DNA of 64,000 nt from positions 1 to 64,000 of the forward strand of contig NZ_JAHBBH010000003.1 of NCBI RefSeq assembly GCF_019331735.1. The letters are read 5' to 3'. How positions within the stretch are numbered: position 1 is the stretch's first letter; every line of letters starts with the position of its first letter. The DNA is from Bifidobacterium miconis (GTDB lineage: Bacteria > Actinomycetota > Actinomycetes > Actinomycetales > Bifidobacteriaceae). A program made the position numbers and the translations under genes. This document shows, piece after piece, positions 44,895 to 54,058 of the stretch. The notes under the pieces were generated by a model. That model was not told the origin of the DNA. It did no database searches and was given only the letters and a program-made list of their open reading frames with translations.

Positions 44895-47800
44895 TTACTT
44901 GACGGCGAGGTAGCCGACGCCCTCGTCGTTCCAGCCGCGCTGGGCGAGCGTGGTCTGCTCCGCCGCGCTCACGGTGAACAGGTGGTCGCCGTTCTTCGCG
45001 TTGTACAGGCGGTACACGTCATTCGTGCCGTCCTTGTCCTCCGGTGCGAGGAACGCGACGCCCTCATACGTCCAACCGGCCTTCGCCAGTGTCGCCTGCT
45101 CGGCCTTGCTCGTGGTGAACATGTGCTTGCCACCGGCACGGTAGTAGCGCTTCACCTCAACGCCGGTCTTTTTGGCGGCCTTGAAGCCCACGCCCTCATA
45201 CGTCCAGCCGCGGGCCGACAGCACGTCGCGCTCCACCGAGTTCGCCGTATAGAAGTGCTCGCCGGTATGCGCATTGTACAGGCGATACACGTCCTGCGAC
45301 TCCGCCTGCGGCGTCGGGGTCGGCGTCGGCTCGGGTTCCGGAGACGGCTCCGGATCCGGGGTCGGGGTGGGCGTCGGATCCGGCGTGGACGGGGTCAGCT
45401 CGTCCACCTTCTTCTGCGCCTCCTCCTCGGCCTTCACCGCGGCCTTCAACTCGGCCTCGGCCTTCGCCACAGCCTCGGACACCTTCTTCGCGACCAGATC
45501 GTCCAACGCCTTCTGCGCGGACCGCTGGCCCTGCTTCGCGGCCTCCAGCTTCGCGTTCGCCGCATCCAACGCCTTCTTCAGATTCAGCACGTCCTCGCTG
45601 CCCGAAGCCGTCACCAAATCCTGCCACGCCTTGTCAGCCTGCTGCCATGCCGTCTTCTTCGCGTCCGCATCGGCCTGCAGCGCCTGCTGTTCCTTGGCCA
45701 GCGACTCCAACGAGGCGTTCGCCGTGCTCCACGCGTCGTCGGCCGTCTTCGCGGCGGTCTTCGCCTCGGCCTCCGTCTTGGCCGCCTGCTGATAGGCCGC
45801 AGCCGCGGCATCGGCCTTGCCGCGCAGGCCCTTCAACGACGACAACGAATCCGAAGCCGTCTTCAACGCACTATTCGCGGATTCCAGCGCCTTGCCCGCC
45901 GCGGCGTCCGCCGTGGTCTTCTCGGCCAATGCCTTGTTCGCCGCGGTCGCCGTATCGTTCAGCTTGGTCGACTCAGCCGACTTCGCCTTCACCTCGCCGG
46001 CAAGCTTCGCCTCGGTTGCAACGGCATCGTCATACGCCTTTTGCAACTTGGCGATCTCCTCCGGCGACGGCGGGTCAACCGGCTTGCCGTTCGCCGCATC
46101 CTCATACGCCTTCTTCGCGGACTCGACCACCTTCAACTGGTCGGCCACGGCCTGCTCCGCCGACTTCTGCGCGGCAACCGCCTCATCAGCAGCCTGCCGC
46201 TTCTGCGAAGCCGCCTCAGCAAGAGACTTCGCCTCAGCCTGCGCCTTATCAGCATCAGCCTTCGCAGTCGAATACGCGGCGACGATATCCTTCTTCGACT
46301 GCTCCCAATCGTTGATCGCCTTCAAGAAATCAGCAGTCGTCGCATAAACCTTCTGCTCACCCGCAGGAAGATTCTCACCCCAATACTCACCAAGGAAATT
46401 CTGTGTAGCATAAACGCCATTCGTCCCATTGGAATTTTCCTGATATCCCATGGCATATCCAGTAACAATAGCATTCTTATCGATGATGTTGAGATAATGA
46501 CCAGTGCTGGCAAAAATATCACTTCTGTTCTGGTACACCCAGAGCGCGTCAGTACGATGAGCCTCCAATTCCGGATCATCTGCCGACCAGAAATCGAACG
46601 TTTTCTTTTCATCATCGTACCAGCCACCAAAGGGGTTGAAATCCACCCCAGTAGTACCAGCAGCAGCAATGTTTTCATCGGTTTTCCACCCCTCAACCCG
46701 AGGATGTTCGAACCCATTGTGCTGAATAGCTTCATTGTCAGCCGCACTAGTGAACATAAGGTAGTCAGAAACCTTTAACGCAGGCAGATTATTATTCTTA
46801 CGAAGCTGGTTGGAATAGTCAATATAGGACAGACTCCTACGCACGTTGGAAAGAGCAAACGAGCTCCGTTCACCCTCGCTGACCCATCCGTCCTTCACCC
46901 ACTTCTTGAACGTCTCATCATTGTTCATGATGTTCTTCGCAGCGTCGGAACCATTCTCGTCAAGGAAGCCAAGCAGCCCCTTGTCCAACTGCGACTGAGC
47001 AGCATCAGCGGCCTTCTTCTTATCCGCAATCGCAGCCGCGGCAGCATCGGCCGTCTTCTGCGCGTTCTCGGCGGCGGTCTTGGCATCATCGGCGGACTTC
47101 TGCGCAGACTCGGCCGCGGTCTTCTCATTGCCGGCCGCGGTCTGCTTGGACTCGTAATCCTTCTGCGCCTGCTCGTACGCCTGCTTGAGCGTGGCAAGGC
47201 TCTCATACGCCTTCGCCGCATCCAACGCCTGCTTCGCCGAAGCCACCTTCGCCACGGCAGCCTCATGCTGCTTCTGCAGAGCGGCAAGCTCGCCAGCGGC
47301 CTTGTCCGCAGCGGCTTTCGCATCGGCGGCGACCTTCTGCGCGGCCTGCTTCTCCGCAGCAGCCTTGTCCGCGGCAGTCTGAGCCGCCTTTGCGGCAGCG
47401 GTCAGTTCATCGACCTTCTTCTGAGCCGCGGCCACGGCCTCCGCGCTCGCACCGGCCTTGTCGGCGGCGGACTGCGCATCATCGGCAGCCTGCTTCGCAG
47501 TCTCGGCCTTCTTCGACGCCTCCGCCAACGCCGCATCGGCAGCCGTCTTCGCCTGCGCCAGCTTGGCAACCTCGGCAGACTTGGCCTCAACCGCCTTACC
47601 CTTCGCGTCGGCAAGCGCCTGCGCCGCATCGTACGCGGTCTTCGCGTCGGACGCGGCCTTCTGCGCGGCGGCGAGCTGCTGCGGGTCGATGCCCAGCTCC
47701 TTGATCTTCGCGTCGTACGCCTTCTGCGCGTCCGCAACCGCGGTCTCGGCCGACTTCTGCTCAACCTCGGCCTTGGCGAGCGCGTCGGACGCGGCCTTCA

Positions 47801-48095
47801 CGTCCGCGTCATCCTTGAAATCACCGGCGGTGAGCTTCTTCGCGGCATCCAACGCGGCCTGCTTCTCCGCAACCGTCTTCTTCGCGGCGGCAAGCGCGGC
47901 CTGCGCCTGCGCCAGATCATCACCCGCCTCGGCCACGGCAGCGACGGCCGGAGTCGGGTTCGTTTCGGCGGCGATCGCGCCCGGCGTCATCGTGGCGACC
48001 GCGACGAGTGCGGCAACGCCCGCGGTGGCGGCCTTCAGAGTGGTGGTGGGATCGGCGTTGCGAGTGACGCCGGAATAATGCTGCGCAACAACCAT
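44895..48095 (-). CDS. Secreted coiled-coil protein with central CAP domain and C-terminal DUF5648 repeats
   Basis: A 1066-aa probable exported surface protein. A signal peptide (hydrophobic 'AGVAALVAVATMTPGAIA' near residues 27-44) is followed by a long Ala/Lys/Asp-rich coiled coil to about residue 390. Residues about 410-580 form a CAP/SCP (PF00188) domain: 'NVRRSLSYIDYSNQLRK', 'LMFTSAADNEAIQHNG', 'NIAAAG', 'YLNIIDKNAIVTGYAMG'. A second Ala-rich coiled coil runs to about 900. A Pro/Thr/Glu linker then leads to three DUF5648 repeats (932-1066; 'RLYNAHTGEHFYTANS'). No LPXTG or C-terminal anchor is seen. A cell-envelope or host-contact role is inferred. AGGAAAGG precedes the ATG at 48095. Confidence 0.88.
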   Translation of the reverse strand: MVVAQHYSGVTRNADPTTTLKAATAGVAALVAVATMTPGAIAAETNPTPAVAAVAEAGDDLAQAQAALAAAKKTVAEKQAALDAAKKLTAGDFKDDADVKAASDALAKAEVEQKSAETAVADAQKAYDAKIKELGIDPQQLAAAQKAASDAKTAYDAAQALADAKGKAVEAKSAEVAKLAQAKTAADAALAEASKKAETAKQAADDAQSAADKAGASAEAVAAAQKKVDELTAAAKAAQTAADKAAAEKQAAQKVAADAKAAADKAAGELAALQKQHEAAVAKVASAKQALDAAKAYESLATLKQAYEQAQKDYESKQTAAGNEKTAAESAQKSADDAKTAAENAQKTADAAAAAIADKKKAADAAQSQLDKGLLGFLDENGSDAAKNIMNNDETFKKWVKDGWVSEGERSSFALSNVRRSLSYIDYSNQLRKNNNLPALKVSDYLMFTSAADNEAIQHNGFEHPRVEGWKTDENIAAAGTTGVDFNPFGGWYDDEKKTFDFWSADDPELEAHRTDALWVYQNRSDIFASTGHYLNIIDKNAIVTGYAMGYQENSNGTNGVYATQNFLGEYWGENLPAGEQKVYATTADFLKAINDWEQSKKDIVAAYSTAKADADKAQAEAKSLAEAASQKRQAADEAVAAQKSAEQAVADQLKVVESAKKAYEDAANGKPVDPPSPEEIAKLQKAYDDAVATEAKLAGEVKAKSAESTKLNDTATAANKALAEKTTADAAAGKALESANSALKTASDSLSSLKGLRGKADAAAAAYQQAAKTEAEAKTAAKTADDAWSTANASLESLAKEQQALQADADAKKTAWQQADKAWQDLVTASGSEDVLNLKKALDAANAKLEAAKQGQRSAQKALDDLVAKKVSEAVAKAEAELKAAVKAEEEAQKKVDELTPSTPDPTPTPTPDPEPSPEPEPTPTPTPQAESQDVYRLYNAHTGEHFYTANSVERDVLSARGWTYEGVGFKAAKKTGVEVKRYYRAGGKHMFTTSKAEQATLAKAGWTYEGVAFLAPEDKDGTNDVYRLYNAKNGDHLFTVSAAEQTTLAQRGWNDEGVGYLAVK

Positions 48096-48337
48096 GCGCG
48101 GACCTTTCCTCGGAGCTCTTCATGTCTTCTTGGAAACGAGACTCCCACGCGCAAACACACGCGCCGCCCGATGCATACACACGAACGCACGGCGTCGTAC
48201 GATGACCCTCGTCTCCCAAGCAACTCCCATCCTACCCCCTTTCCTGCCGCATGGCGGAATGCATCCCATTTCAAGCCATCCATGTCGCGCCCAAACGACG
48301 TCAATCGAACAACCACAACAGGCCCGAAACAACAAAC
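48096..48337. other. Gene-free upstream region of the coiled-coil/CAP gene
   Basis: About 240 bp with no credible reading frame, lower in GC than its neighbours. It probably holds the promoter of the secreted protein, but no clear -10/-35 pair was found. The stem-loop at 48338 closes it on the right. Confidence 0.5.
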
Positions 48338-48399
48338 GTGGGCATAGACGGTACAGCACGAGAGCTCGGAAGCCCCCTCAGCGTACCGTCTATGCCCAC
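48338..48399 (-). terminator. Long stem-loop after the ABC transporter ATPase gene
   Basis: Perfect 17-bp arms GTGGGCATAGACGGTAC (48338-48354) and GTACCGTCTATGCCCAC (48383-48399) with a 28-nt spacer. On the minus strand T-rich bases (GTTTGTTGTTT) follow, so it can terminate the ATPase transcript. Confidence 0.75.
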
Positions 48400-48443
48400 A
48401 CAATCCTTGACAAGCGCCTTCTACGCCCGCGCCCGGCCGCGCA

Positions 48444-49151
48444 TCACCGCCTCCGCAGCGGCGCCAGTTCGAACACTTCGTCGCTGGCGGCGGCCACTTC
48501 GGGCGAATGGGTGACGATGATCACGCACACGCCCTGCTCGTGGGCGAGCGTGCGGAAGATCGACATGATGTCCTCCTGCGTGCCCATGTCGAGGTTGCCG
48601 GTCGGCTCGTCGGCCACGATCACGGACGGCCCGTAGCTGAGGGCCCGCGCGATCGCCACGCGCTGCTGCTCGCCGCCGGACAGGTGCAGGATGCGTTCGT
48701 TCGCATACTCGGCCGGCAGGTGCACCTGTTCGAGCAGATCCACCGCGAGCTCCTTCTTCGGCTTGTCGAACTTCTTGCCGGAGGCGTCCATGGACAGCAT
48801 GATGTTCTCCGCCACCGTCAGCTGCGGCAGCAGGTTGAAGCTCTGGAAGATCACGCCGATGTCGTGGCTGCGGTAGTCGTAGCGGTCCTGTTTGGCGAGG
48901 TCCTTGCCGTTGTAGAGCACCTTGCCTTCGGTCGGGTTGGCGAGGCCGGAGATGAGCGAGAGCATCGTGGTCTTGCCCGCGCCGGACGGTCCGGTGATGG
49001 AGTGCACTTCGCCGATGCGGAAGGCGTGCGTGATGTTCTTGAGCACCTTCTTGCCGCCCTTGGTGTACGAGTAGCTTACGTTGTCGAGTTCGAGGATGGG
49101 CTTTGCGGCGGTTGTTGCGGATGTTGCGTTGGTTGCGGTTGTTGCGGTCAT
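48444..49151 (-). CDS. MacB/LolD-type ABC transporter ATPase
   Basis: A 235-aa ATP-binding protein of the LolD/MacB/FtsE group. Walker A is 'ITGPSGAGKTTMLSLISGL' , the signature 'LSGGEQQRVAIARAL', Walker B 'VIVADEPTGNLDMGT', and the switch His is in 'IIVTHSPEVAAASDEV'. The first 20 residues are Thr/Ala-rich. Its partner is the permease encoded 55 bp upstream. Such pairs export or extract peptides or envelope components; the substrate is unknown. Confidence 0.92.
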   Translation of the reverse strand: MTATTATNATSATTAAKPILELDNVSYSYTKGGKKVLKNITHAFRIGEVHSITGPSGAGKTTMLSLISGLANPTEGKVLYNGKDLAKQDRYDYRSHDIGVIFQSFNLLPQLTVAENIMLSMDASGKKFDKPKKELAVDLLEQVHLPAEYANERILHLSGGEQQRVAIARALSYGPSVIVADEPTGNLDMGTQEDIMSIFRTLAHEQGVCVIIVTHSPEVAAASDEVFELAPLRRR

Positions 49152-49206
49152 GATGACGATTCCTTATTGATGAATGCAAGTGCGGAATATACGCGCGGGA
49201 CGATGG

Positions 49207-51066
49207 TCACGAACGGTCGGCGAGGATCTGCAGCGGCTCGTAGCGCATGACGAACACAACGGCAACGAGCGCGGCGACGAGCGTGAGTCCGAGTCCGATG
49301 GCGAGCAACTGGCCGACGATCTTGAGATTGACGGTCGCGTTGACGTTGGAGACGTAGCTGACGGCCTGTCCCATCATGCCGCCGGGGCCGTTCGGGCGGC
49401 CGGCGTTGTTCGCGCCGGACGCGTTCGCGTTGGACGAGCTGCCGGACGTCGACGAGCTGGAAGACGAATCAGACGAAGAAGAACCGGACGAAGACGACGC
49501 GTCGGAAGAGTCGGAGGAAGCAGAATTCGACGCCCCCTGCGCGCCCGGCCCCTGCATGTCGCGGCCGAACTGCGCGTTCTGGCTGGACGCCTGCGACTCC
49601 TGCTGGGCGACCTGCGCGGCGAGCAGCTGGTTCGAGACCGGCACGGAGGCGATAGCGCCGCCCGCCGCGCCGAGCGCGAGGCCGATCATCGTGACGACGA
49701 GCAGCTCGAACGTGAACTGCGCGGCCACCTTGGCCTTCTTCACGCCGATCGCGGTGAGCACGCCCACCTCGTACTTGCGCTCGCGCACGTTGAACAGGGT
49801 GATGACGACGAGCACGACCGCGCCGACGCCGAGCACGATGAGCAGCAGGGTGAGTGCGAACTGGGCGAGGTTATTGAGCGGCACGAGGCTGGACTCGTAC
49901 TGTTCGACGTCCGCGGAGGAGACCGTGTAGTCGTCGCTCAGGCCGGCCTTGGCGACGTCGGAGACGAACGTCTCGTAGTCGTCCTTGCTGGAGAACACGT
50001 ACGTGTAGTTGAGCTGCGCGGCCGCGGTTTCGGTGGTGTTGCCGCTCGAATCGGTCGTTTCGGTGGTCGAGTCGGCGTCGAGGCCGAGCGACTTCAGCGT
50101 GGAGACGGACGTGTAGATCGCGTTGGCCGGGTCGGATGCGGTGGAGCGCATCGGGCCGCCCATCTGGTTGGACGATTCGGTGCTGTTTTCGTAGATGCCG
50201 ACGATGGTGAGCTTGTACGTGGTGTCGCTGTCGCTTGCGTTTTCGACGGTGATCGTGTCGCCGACGGACAGGTTGTTGAAGTCGGCGAGTTCCTTGGAGA
50301 TGATGACGTCGCCGTCGGAGTCGGTGCCGTAGCCGAACACTTCGCCGTCGCTCATGGTGAACGTGCCGTTTTCGGCGTTGGACACGGCTTCGTCGGAGGA
50401 GAAGCCGACGAGCGAGAAGTCGCCGGTGGTCATGGTCATGCCGCCCATGCCGCCGCCCATGTCACCGCCGCCCTGGCCGCCGGGCTGCTGCTGGCCGTCG
50501 CCGCCGTTGCCGTTCGCGTCGGACTTGGACGTGTCGGACGAATCAGACGAGCCGGACGACGAATCGGAAGACGAAGAAGAGGAAGAGCTTGAGTCAGACG
50601 ATGACGACGAGCCGGACGTCGAATCCTCGACCGGCTGGAAGTCGTCGGTCGCGGCCAGCGACGCGGTTTCCGTGTAGTACGTGGACTTGACCGCACTGGA
50701 CGCCTTCGCGTACTTCTGGTAGTCGGCGAGCGTGAGCTGCTTGTCGCTCATCGCCTCGCGCATCGCGTCGAAGTCGGGCTTGGAGTCGGAGGAGTCGGAC
50801 GACGAGTCCGATGAAGAATCGGATGACGACGAGTCGGAGGATGACGACGATTCGCGCAGTTCGCTGATCGCCTTGCTGCGGTCGAAGCTGATCTGCGCGG
50901 TGATGGTCGTGTTTTCGAGTCCGGTTTCGCGCGCGGTCACGGCCGCCTGCCGGATTGCGAGGCCGATGGTGGCCGCCGCGGCGATGATCGCGACGATGAT
51001 GGCGATGAGGATGTTGCGCCCCTTGTTGCGTATGACGTTCCGCCATGCGTTCTTCACTACGAACAT
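49207..51066 (-). CDS. FtsX/MacB-type ABC transporter permease with Ser/Asp-rich insertions
   Basis: A 619-aa permease. TM1 is at 'ILIAIIVAIIAAAATIGLAI' (residues 19-38), then a large extracytoplasmic MacB-type domain, then three C-terminal TM segments in an FtsX domain ('LTLLLIVLGVGAVVLVVITLF', 'ERKYEVGVLTAIGVKKAKVA', 'LLAIGLGLTLVAALVAVVF'). Three Ser/Asp homopolymer-like stretches occur at about residues 66-95, 145-185 and 510-545, and a Gly/Met patch near 205. These stretches lie outside the membrane and are likely flexible. It is first in a two-gene operon with the ATPase. Confidence 0.88.
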   Translation of the reverse strand: MFVVKNAWRNVIRNKGRNILIAIIVAIIAAAATIGLAIRQAAVTARETGLENTTITAQISFDRSKAISELRESSSSSDSSSSDSSSDSSSDSSDSKPDFDAMREAMSDKQLTLADYQKYAKASSAVKSTYYTETASLAATDDFQPVEDSTSGSSSSSDSSSSSSSSSDSSSGSSDSSDTSKSDANGNGGDGQQQPGGQGGGDMGGGMGGMTMTTGDFSLVGFSSDEAVSNAENGTFTMSDGEVFGYGTDSDGDVIISKELADFNNLSVGDTITVENASDSDTTYKLTIVGIYENSTESSNQMGGPMRSTASDPANAIYTSVSTLKSLGLDADSTTETTDSSGNTTETAAAQLNYTYVFSSKDDYETFVSDVAKAGLSDDYTVSSADVEQYESSLVPLNNLAQFALTLLLIVLGVGAVVLVVITLFNVRERKYEVGVLTAIGVKKAKVAAQFTFELLVVTMIGLALGAAGGAIASVPVSNQLLAAQVAQQESQASSQNAQFGRDMQGPGAQGASNSASSDSSDASSSSGSSSSDSSSSSSTSGSSSNANASGANNAGRPNGPGGMMGQAVSYVSNVNATVNLKIVGQLLAIGLGLTLVAALVAVVFVMRYEPLQILADRS

Positions 51067-51255
51067 GATGGTCCTTTGGTCGGTATGCCTGTGGTTTCAA
51101 CCGGACCGAACTTGGGCGGTCCGTCTACTGTGCCATGAAACCGCCGTCGCGTGGCAAACCGCTGGAACGGGACTGTACCGTCTCTGGCCGTCCCGTCCCA
51201 GTTTTGTGACCGTTTCCTGAATGTTGTCTGAAGAGGCTTTGCCTCGGTCGCCGCC

Positions 51256-53805
51256 CTACTGGCCGCCGAGGAACGCGAACGTGCCGGCGAATCCGGCGCA
51301 CACGAGCGCCACGACCGGAATGGCGAGGCACACGGCCATGAACACCCAGTCGCGCACGTGGGTTTCGCTCACGCGCGCGTGGCTGCGCGGCCCGTCGCCG
51401 CCGAACCCGCGCGCCTCCATGGCGGTGGCGAGCGTGGTGGAGCGGCGGATGGACAGCACGAGCAGCGCGAACGCCTGCGGGAAGAACGCCTTGAACTTGT
51501 TGTCGTCGCCGAGTCCGCGCGAACGGCGGGACGCGGTGAGCGCCGACCAGTCGTCCTGCAGCACGGAGAAGAGCCGCATGCCGGCGAGGCCGCCATACAC
51601 GAACCGGTCGGGCAGGCGCAGTTTCTGGCTGAACGCGTCGGCCAGGTCGGTCGCGTCGACGCCGAGCACGGTGATGATGGCGGGGATGCCGATGGCGAGG
51701 ATGCGGATGGCCGTGGCGATGGCCAGCTGCGACGAACGGTCGGTGATGTGGATCATGCCCCACTGCCACCACGTGTCGCCGCCGGCCTTGCCGTACAGGA
51801 GCACGGCGAGCGCCGATCCGGGCGCTCCGACCCACACGGGCCAGGTGGATTTGACGATGCGCCACGGCGTGAATCCGATGGCCATGAGCGCCACGAATTC
51901 GAGGCCGAGCGCCACCGACGCGGACACCCAGTCGAGGCTGAGCAGCATGGGCAGGGCGGTCAGGAACGCGCCGCCGAGGCGCACGGCCGGGTTCATGGAG
52001 GCGAGCACGCGCGAGCGGCTGGACGGCTTCGGCGGTTCGGTGCGCTCGTTGACCGCGCTCACCGGCACCACCTGAGGGACGCCCGCGTGCGACTGGTCGG
52101 TCTGCGCCGCCTCGCGCGTGCGCCACTCCCCCGCCGTGTCGGCCGGCACGAGTTCGACGAGCCGCGCGCCGAGCGCGGTCACGAGCTCGCGGTCGTGCGT
52201 GACGACGATGATGCTCACGCCGTCGCCGCGCAGGCTGTGGATAAGCGTGACGATCTGCATCCACGTGCGCCGGTCCTGTCCGAACGTCGGTTCGTCGAGG
52301 ATGAGCACGCGCGGAGCCGCGGCCAGGGACGCCGCGACGGTGAGCCGCCGCTTTTCGCCGCCGGAGAGCGTGTACGGGTTGGCCTTCGCGTATTGGATGA
52401 GGTTGAACCGGGTGAGCAGTTCGCGCGCGCGGCGTTCCGCTTCGGCCTCGTCGCAGCCGGTGCGCAGGGGGCCGAGCATGACTTCCTCGAGCACGCTGCC
52501 GCGCGCGAACTGGTGTTCGGGGTTTTGGAACACGTAGGAGATGCGCGAGGCGAGTTCGGTGGATTTCCACGCGAACGGGTCGTCGCCGCTCGCCCCCGCG
52601 GCGAGTTCGTCCGACACCCGGACACGTCCCGACACCGGTTCGAGGAGTCCGGCGAGCGTGAGCGACAGCGTGGATTTGCCGGCGCCGTTCATGCCGACGA
52701 GCGCGGTGATCTGTCCGGACGAGAACGCGAGGTCGATGTGTTCGGCGATCGCCTTGCCGTTGCGGCCGATGGCGAGGTCGTCGGTGGTGAGCACGACCTG
52801 CCCGTTGCCGGTGCGCGCCGAATACGAGGGTTCGTCGACGGTGTGGATGCGCGTGATCTCGTCGCCCGGTCGGCGGTATTTCGCCGGCACCCAGATGCCG
52901 AGTTCGGCGAAGTCGAGGTCGGGGTTGCGGAACACGTCGTCGGGCGTGCCGTCGGCGACGATCACGGTGCGGCGGAAGCCGCTGCGGTCGACTTCGTCCT
53001 CGTCGCCGGTCTGCGCGACGCGCGCCCGCTGCATGTCGTCGGTTTCCAGTCCGAGCACGACGACGCGGTCGATCATGTCGATCCACGGGCCGGCGCGGTG
53101 TTCGACGAGCACCATGGTCGAATGGTAGCGGTCGAGCACGTCGCGCACCGCGCCGACGATCTGCGTGACGCCGTCGGGGTCGAGGTTCGCGGTCGGCTCG
53201 TCGAGCAACAGCACGCCGGGGCGCATGGCGAGCGCGCCGGCGAGCGCGAGCCGCTGCATCTGCCCGCCGCTGAGGTGCATGGTGGAGCGGTGCAGCTGCA
53301 CGCCGGCCATGCCGACGGCCGCGAGGCTGTCGTCGACACGCTTCCAGATCTCGTCGCGCGGCACGTCGAGGTTTTCCGGTCCAAACGCGACGTTGTCGCC
53401 GAGCCGCTGGAAGATCGCCTGCGCGTCCGGATCCTGCAATACGAGTCCGACGCGTCCGCGCGCCTGGTTGACGGGCACGCCGTCGATGAGCACGCGGCCT
53501 TCGGTCACGCCGCCGTCGGAGTCGAGCTGGCTGACGGTGCCGTCGTCGGCGGTGACGGCTTGGCTGTCGGCGCCGAGCAGTCCGGCCGCGCCTTCGAGGA
53601 TCGTGGATTTGCCGATGCCGGACGCGCCGAGCAGGAGCACGCGCTGCCCGGCTTCGACGGTCAGGCTGAGCCCGCGCACGGCGAAATGCTTGCGCGAGGC
53701 GTGACGATAGCCCCAGCCGTCGAAGGTAAGCGTGGCGTTGTCCGTCGCCGTGTTGCGGACGGTTGCGTTCGTGGTGGTCGTGTTCGCTGAAGTGGTGTTC
53801 GGCAC
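51256..53805 (-). CDS. ECF transporter ATPase-ATPase-transmembrane fusion (YkoD-YkoC type)
   Basis: An 849-aa fusion of the energising module of an ECF transporter. ATPase 1 has Walker A GASGIGKS (60-67), signature 'LSGGQMQRLALAGAL' and Walker B 'VLLLDEPTANLDPD'. ATPase 2 has Walker A 'VGMNGAGKSTLSL' (about 371), signature 'LSGGEKRRLTVAASL' and 'VLILDEPTFGQD'. From about residue 600 a T-component follows with several TM helices and the coupling motif region 'EARGFGGDGPRSHARV'. Bacillus encodes YkoD and YkoC separately. The GTG start at 53805 has GAGGA upstream. The gene lies 253 bp after the S component and, with it, under the TPP riboswitch, so thiamin precursor uptake is the likely role. 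A GTCCCGT/ACGGGAC hairpin at 51167-51196 may end the transcript. Confidence 0.9.
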   Translation of the reverse strand: MPNTTSANTTTTNATVRNTATDNATLTFDGWGYRHASRKHFAVRGLSLTVEAGQRVLLLGASGIGKSTILEGAAGLLGADSQAVTADDGTVSQLDSDGGVTEGRVLIDGVPVNQARGRVGLVLQDPDAQAIFQRLGDNVAFGPENLDVPRDEIWKRVDDSLAAVGMAGVQLHRSTMHLSGGQMQRLALAGALAMRPGVLLLDEPTANLDPDGVTQIVGAVRDVLDRYHSTMVLVEHRAGPWIDMIDRVVVLGLETDDMQRARVAQTGDEDEVDRSGFRRTVIVADGTPDDVFRNPDLDFAELGIWVPAKYRRPGDEITRIHTVDEPSYSARTGNGQVVLTTDDLAIGRNGKAIAEHIDLAFSSGQITALVGMNGAGKSTLSLTLAGLLEPVSGRVRVSDELAAGASGDDPFAWKSTELASRISYVFQNPEHQFARGSVLEEVMLGPLRTGCDEAEAERRARELLTRFNLIQYAKANPYTLSGGEKRRLTVAASLAAAPRVLILDEPTFGQDRRTWMQIVTLIHSLRGDGVSIIVVTHDRELVTALGARLVELVPADTAGEWRTREAAQTDQSHAGVPQVVPVSAVNERTEPPKPSSRSRVLASMNPAVRLGGAFLTALPMLLSLDWVSASVALGLEFVALMAIGFTPWRIVKSTWPVWVGAPGSALAVLLYGKAGGDTWWQWGMIHITDRSSQLAIATAIRILAIGIPAIITVLGVDATDLADAFSQKLRLPDRFVYGGLAGMRLFSVLQDDWSALTASRRSRGLGDDNKFKAFFPQAFALLVLSIRRSTTLATAMEARGFGGDGPRSHARVSETHVRDWVFMAVCLAIPVVALVCAGFAGTFAFLGGQ

Positions 53806-54058
53806 GATGGTCCTCGGTTGGATTGATGTGCGGCGACGTTCGTCCGTTGCGTCCGAACGTCGGATGGTTCGATGGCCGCGCAGACTGCGATGATACGAAA
53901 ACGGCCGTTCGCGCGACCGGATGCCGGTCTGGCGTTCCGGTTCGCGCGGACGGCGCGTCATGAATCGATCGTCACATGACGGCGATGTGCGGCGTGCGGA
54001 TGCGCGCGTGCGTCATGTGCGTCATGATTGGATTGCGATTCCGGCGATGCGGCGGCGT
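53806..54058. other. 253-bp spacer between the S component and the ATPase fusion
   Basis: No credible gene. The sequence contains several short GTCATG and CCGG inverted pairs, for example CCGGA...TTCCGG near 53917-53941. It is unusually long for two subunits of one transporter. Confidence 0.5.

Noticed and set aside
44889..46778. Leu/Arg-rich plus-strand frame opposite the coiled-coil/CAP gene
   Set aside because: Antisense of Ala/Lys/Asp codons; no start signal and no domain. The minus-strand frame has a signal peptide, CAP and DUF5648 domains.
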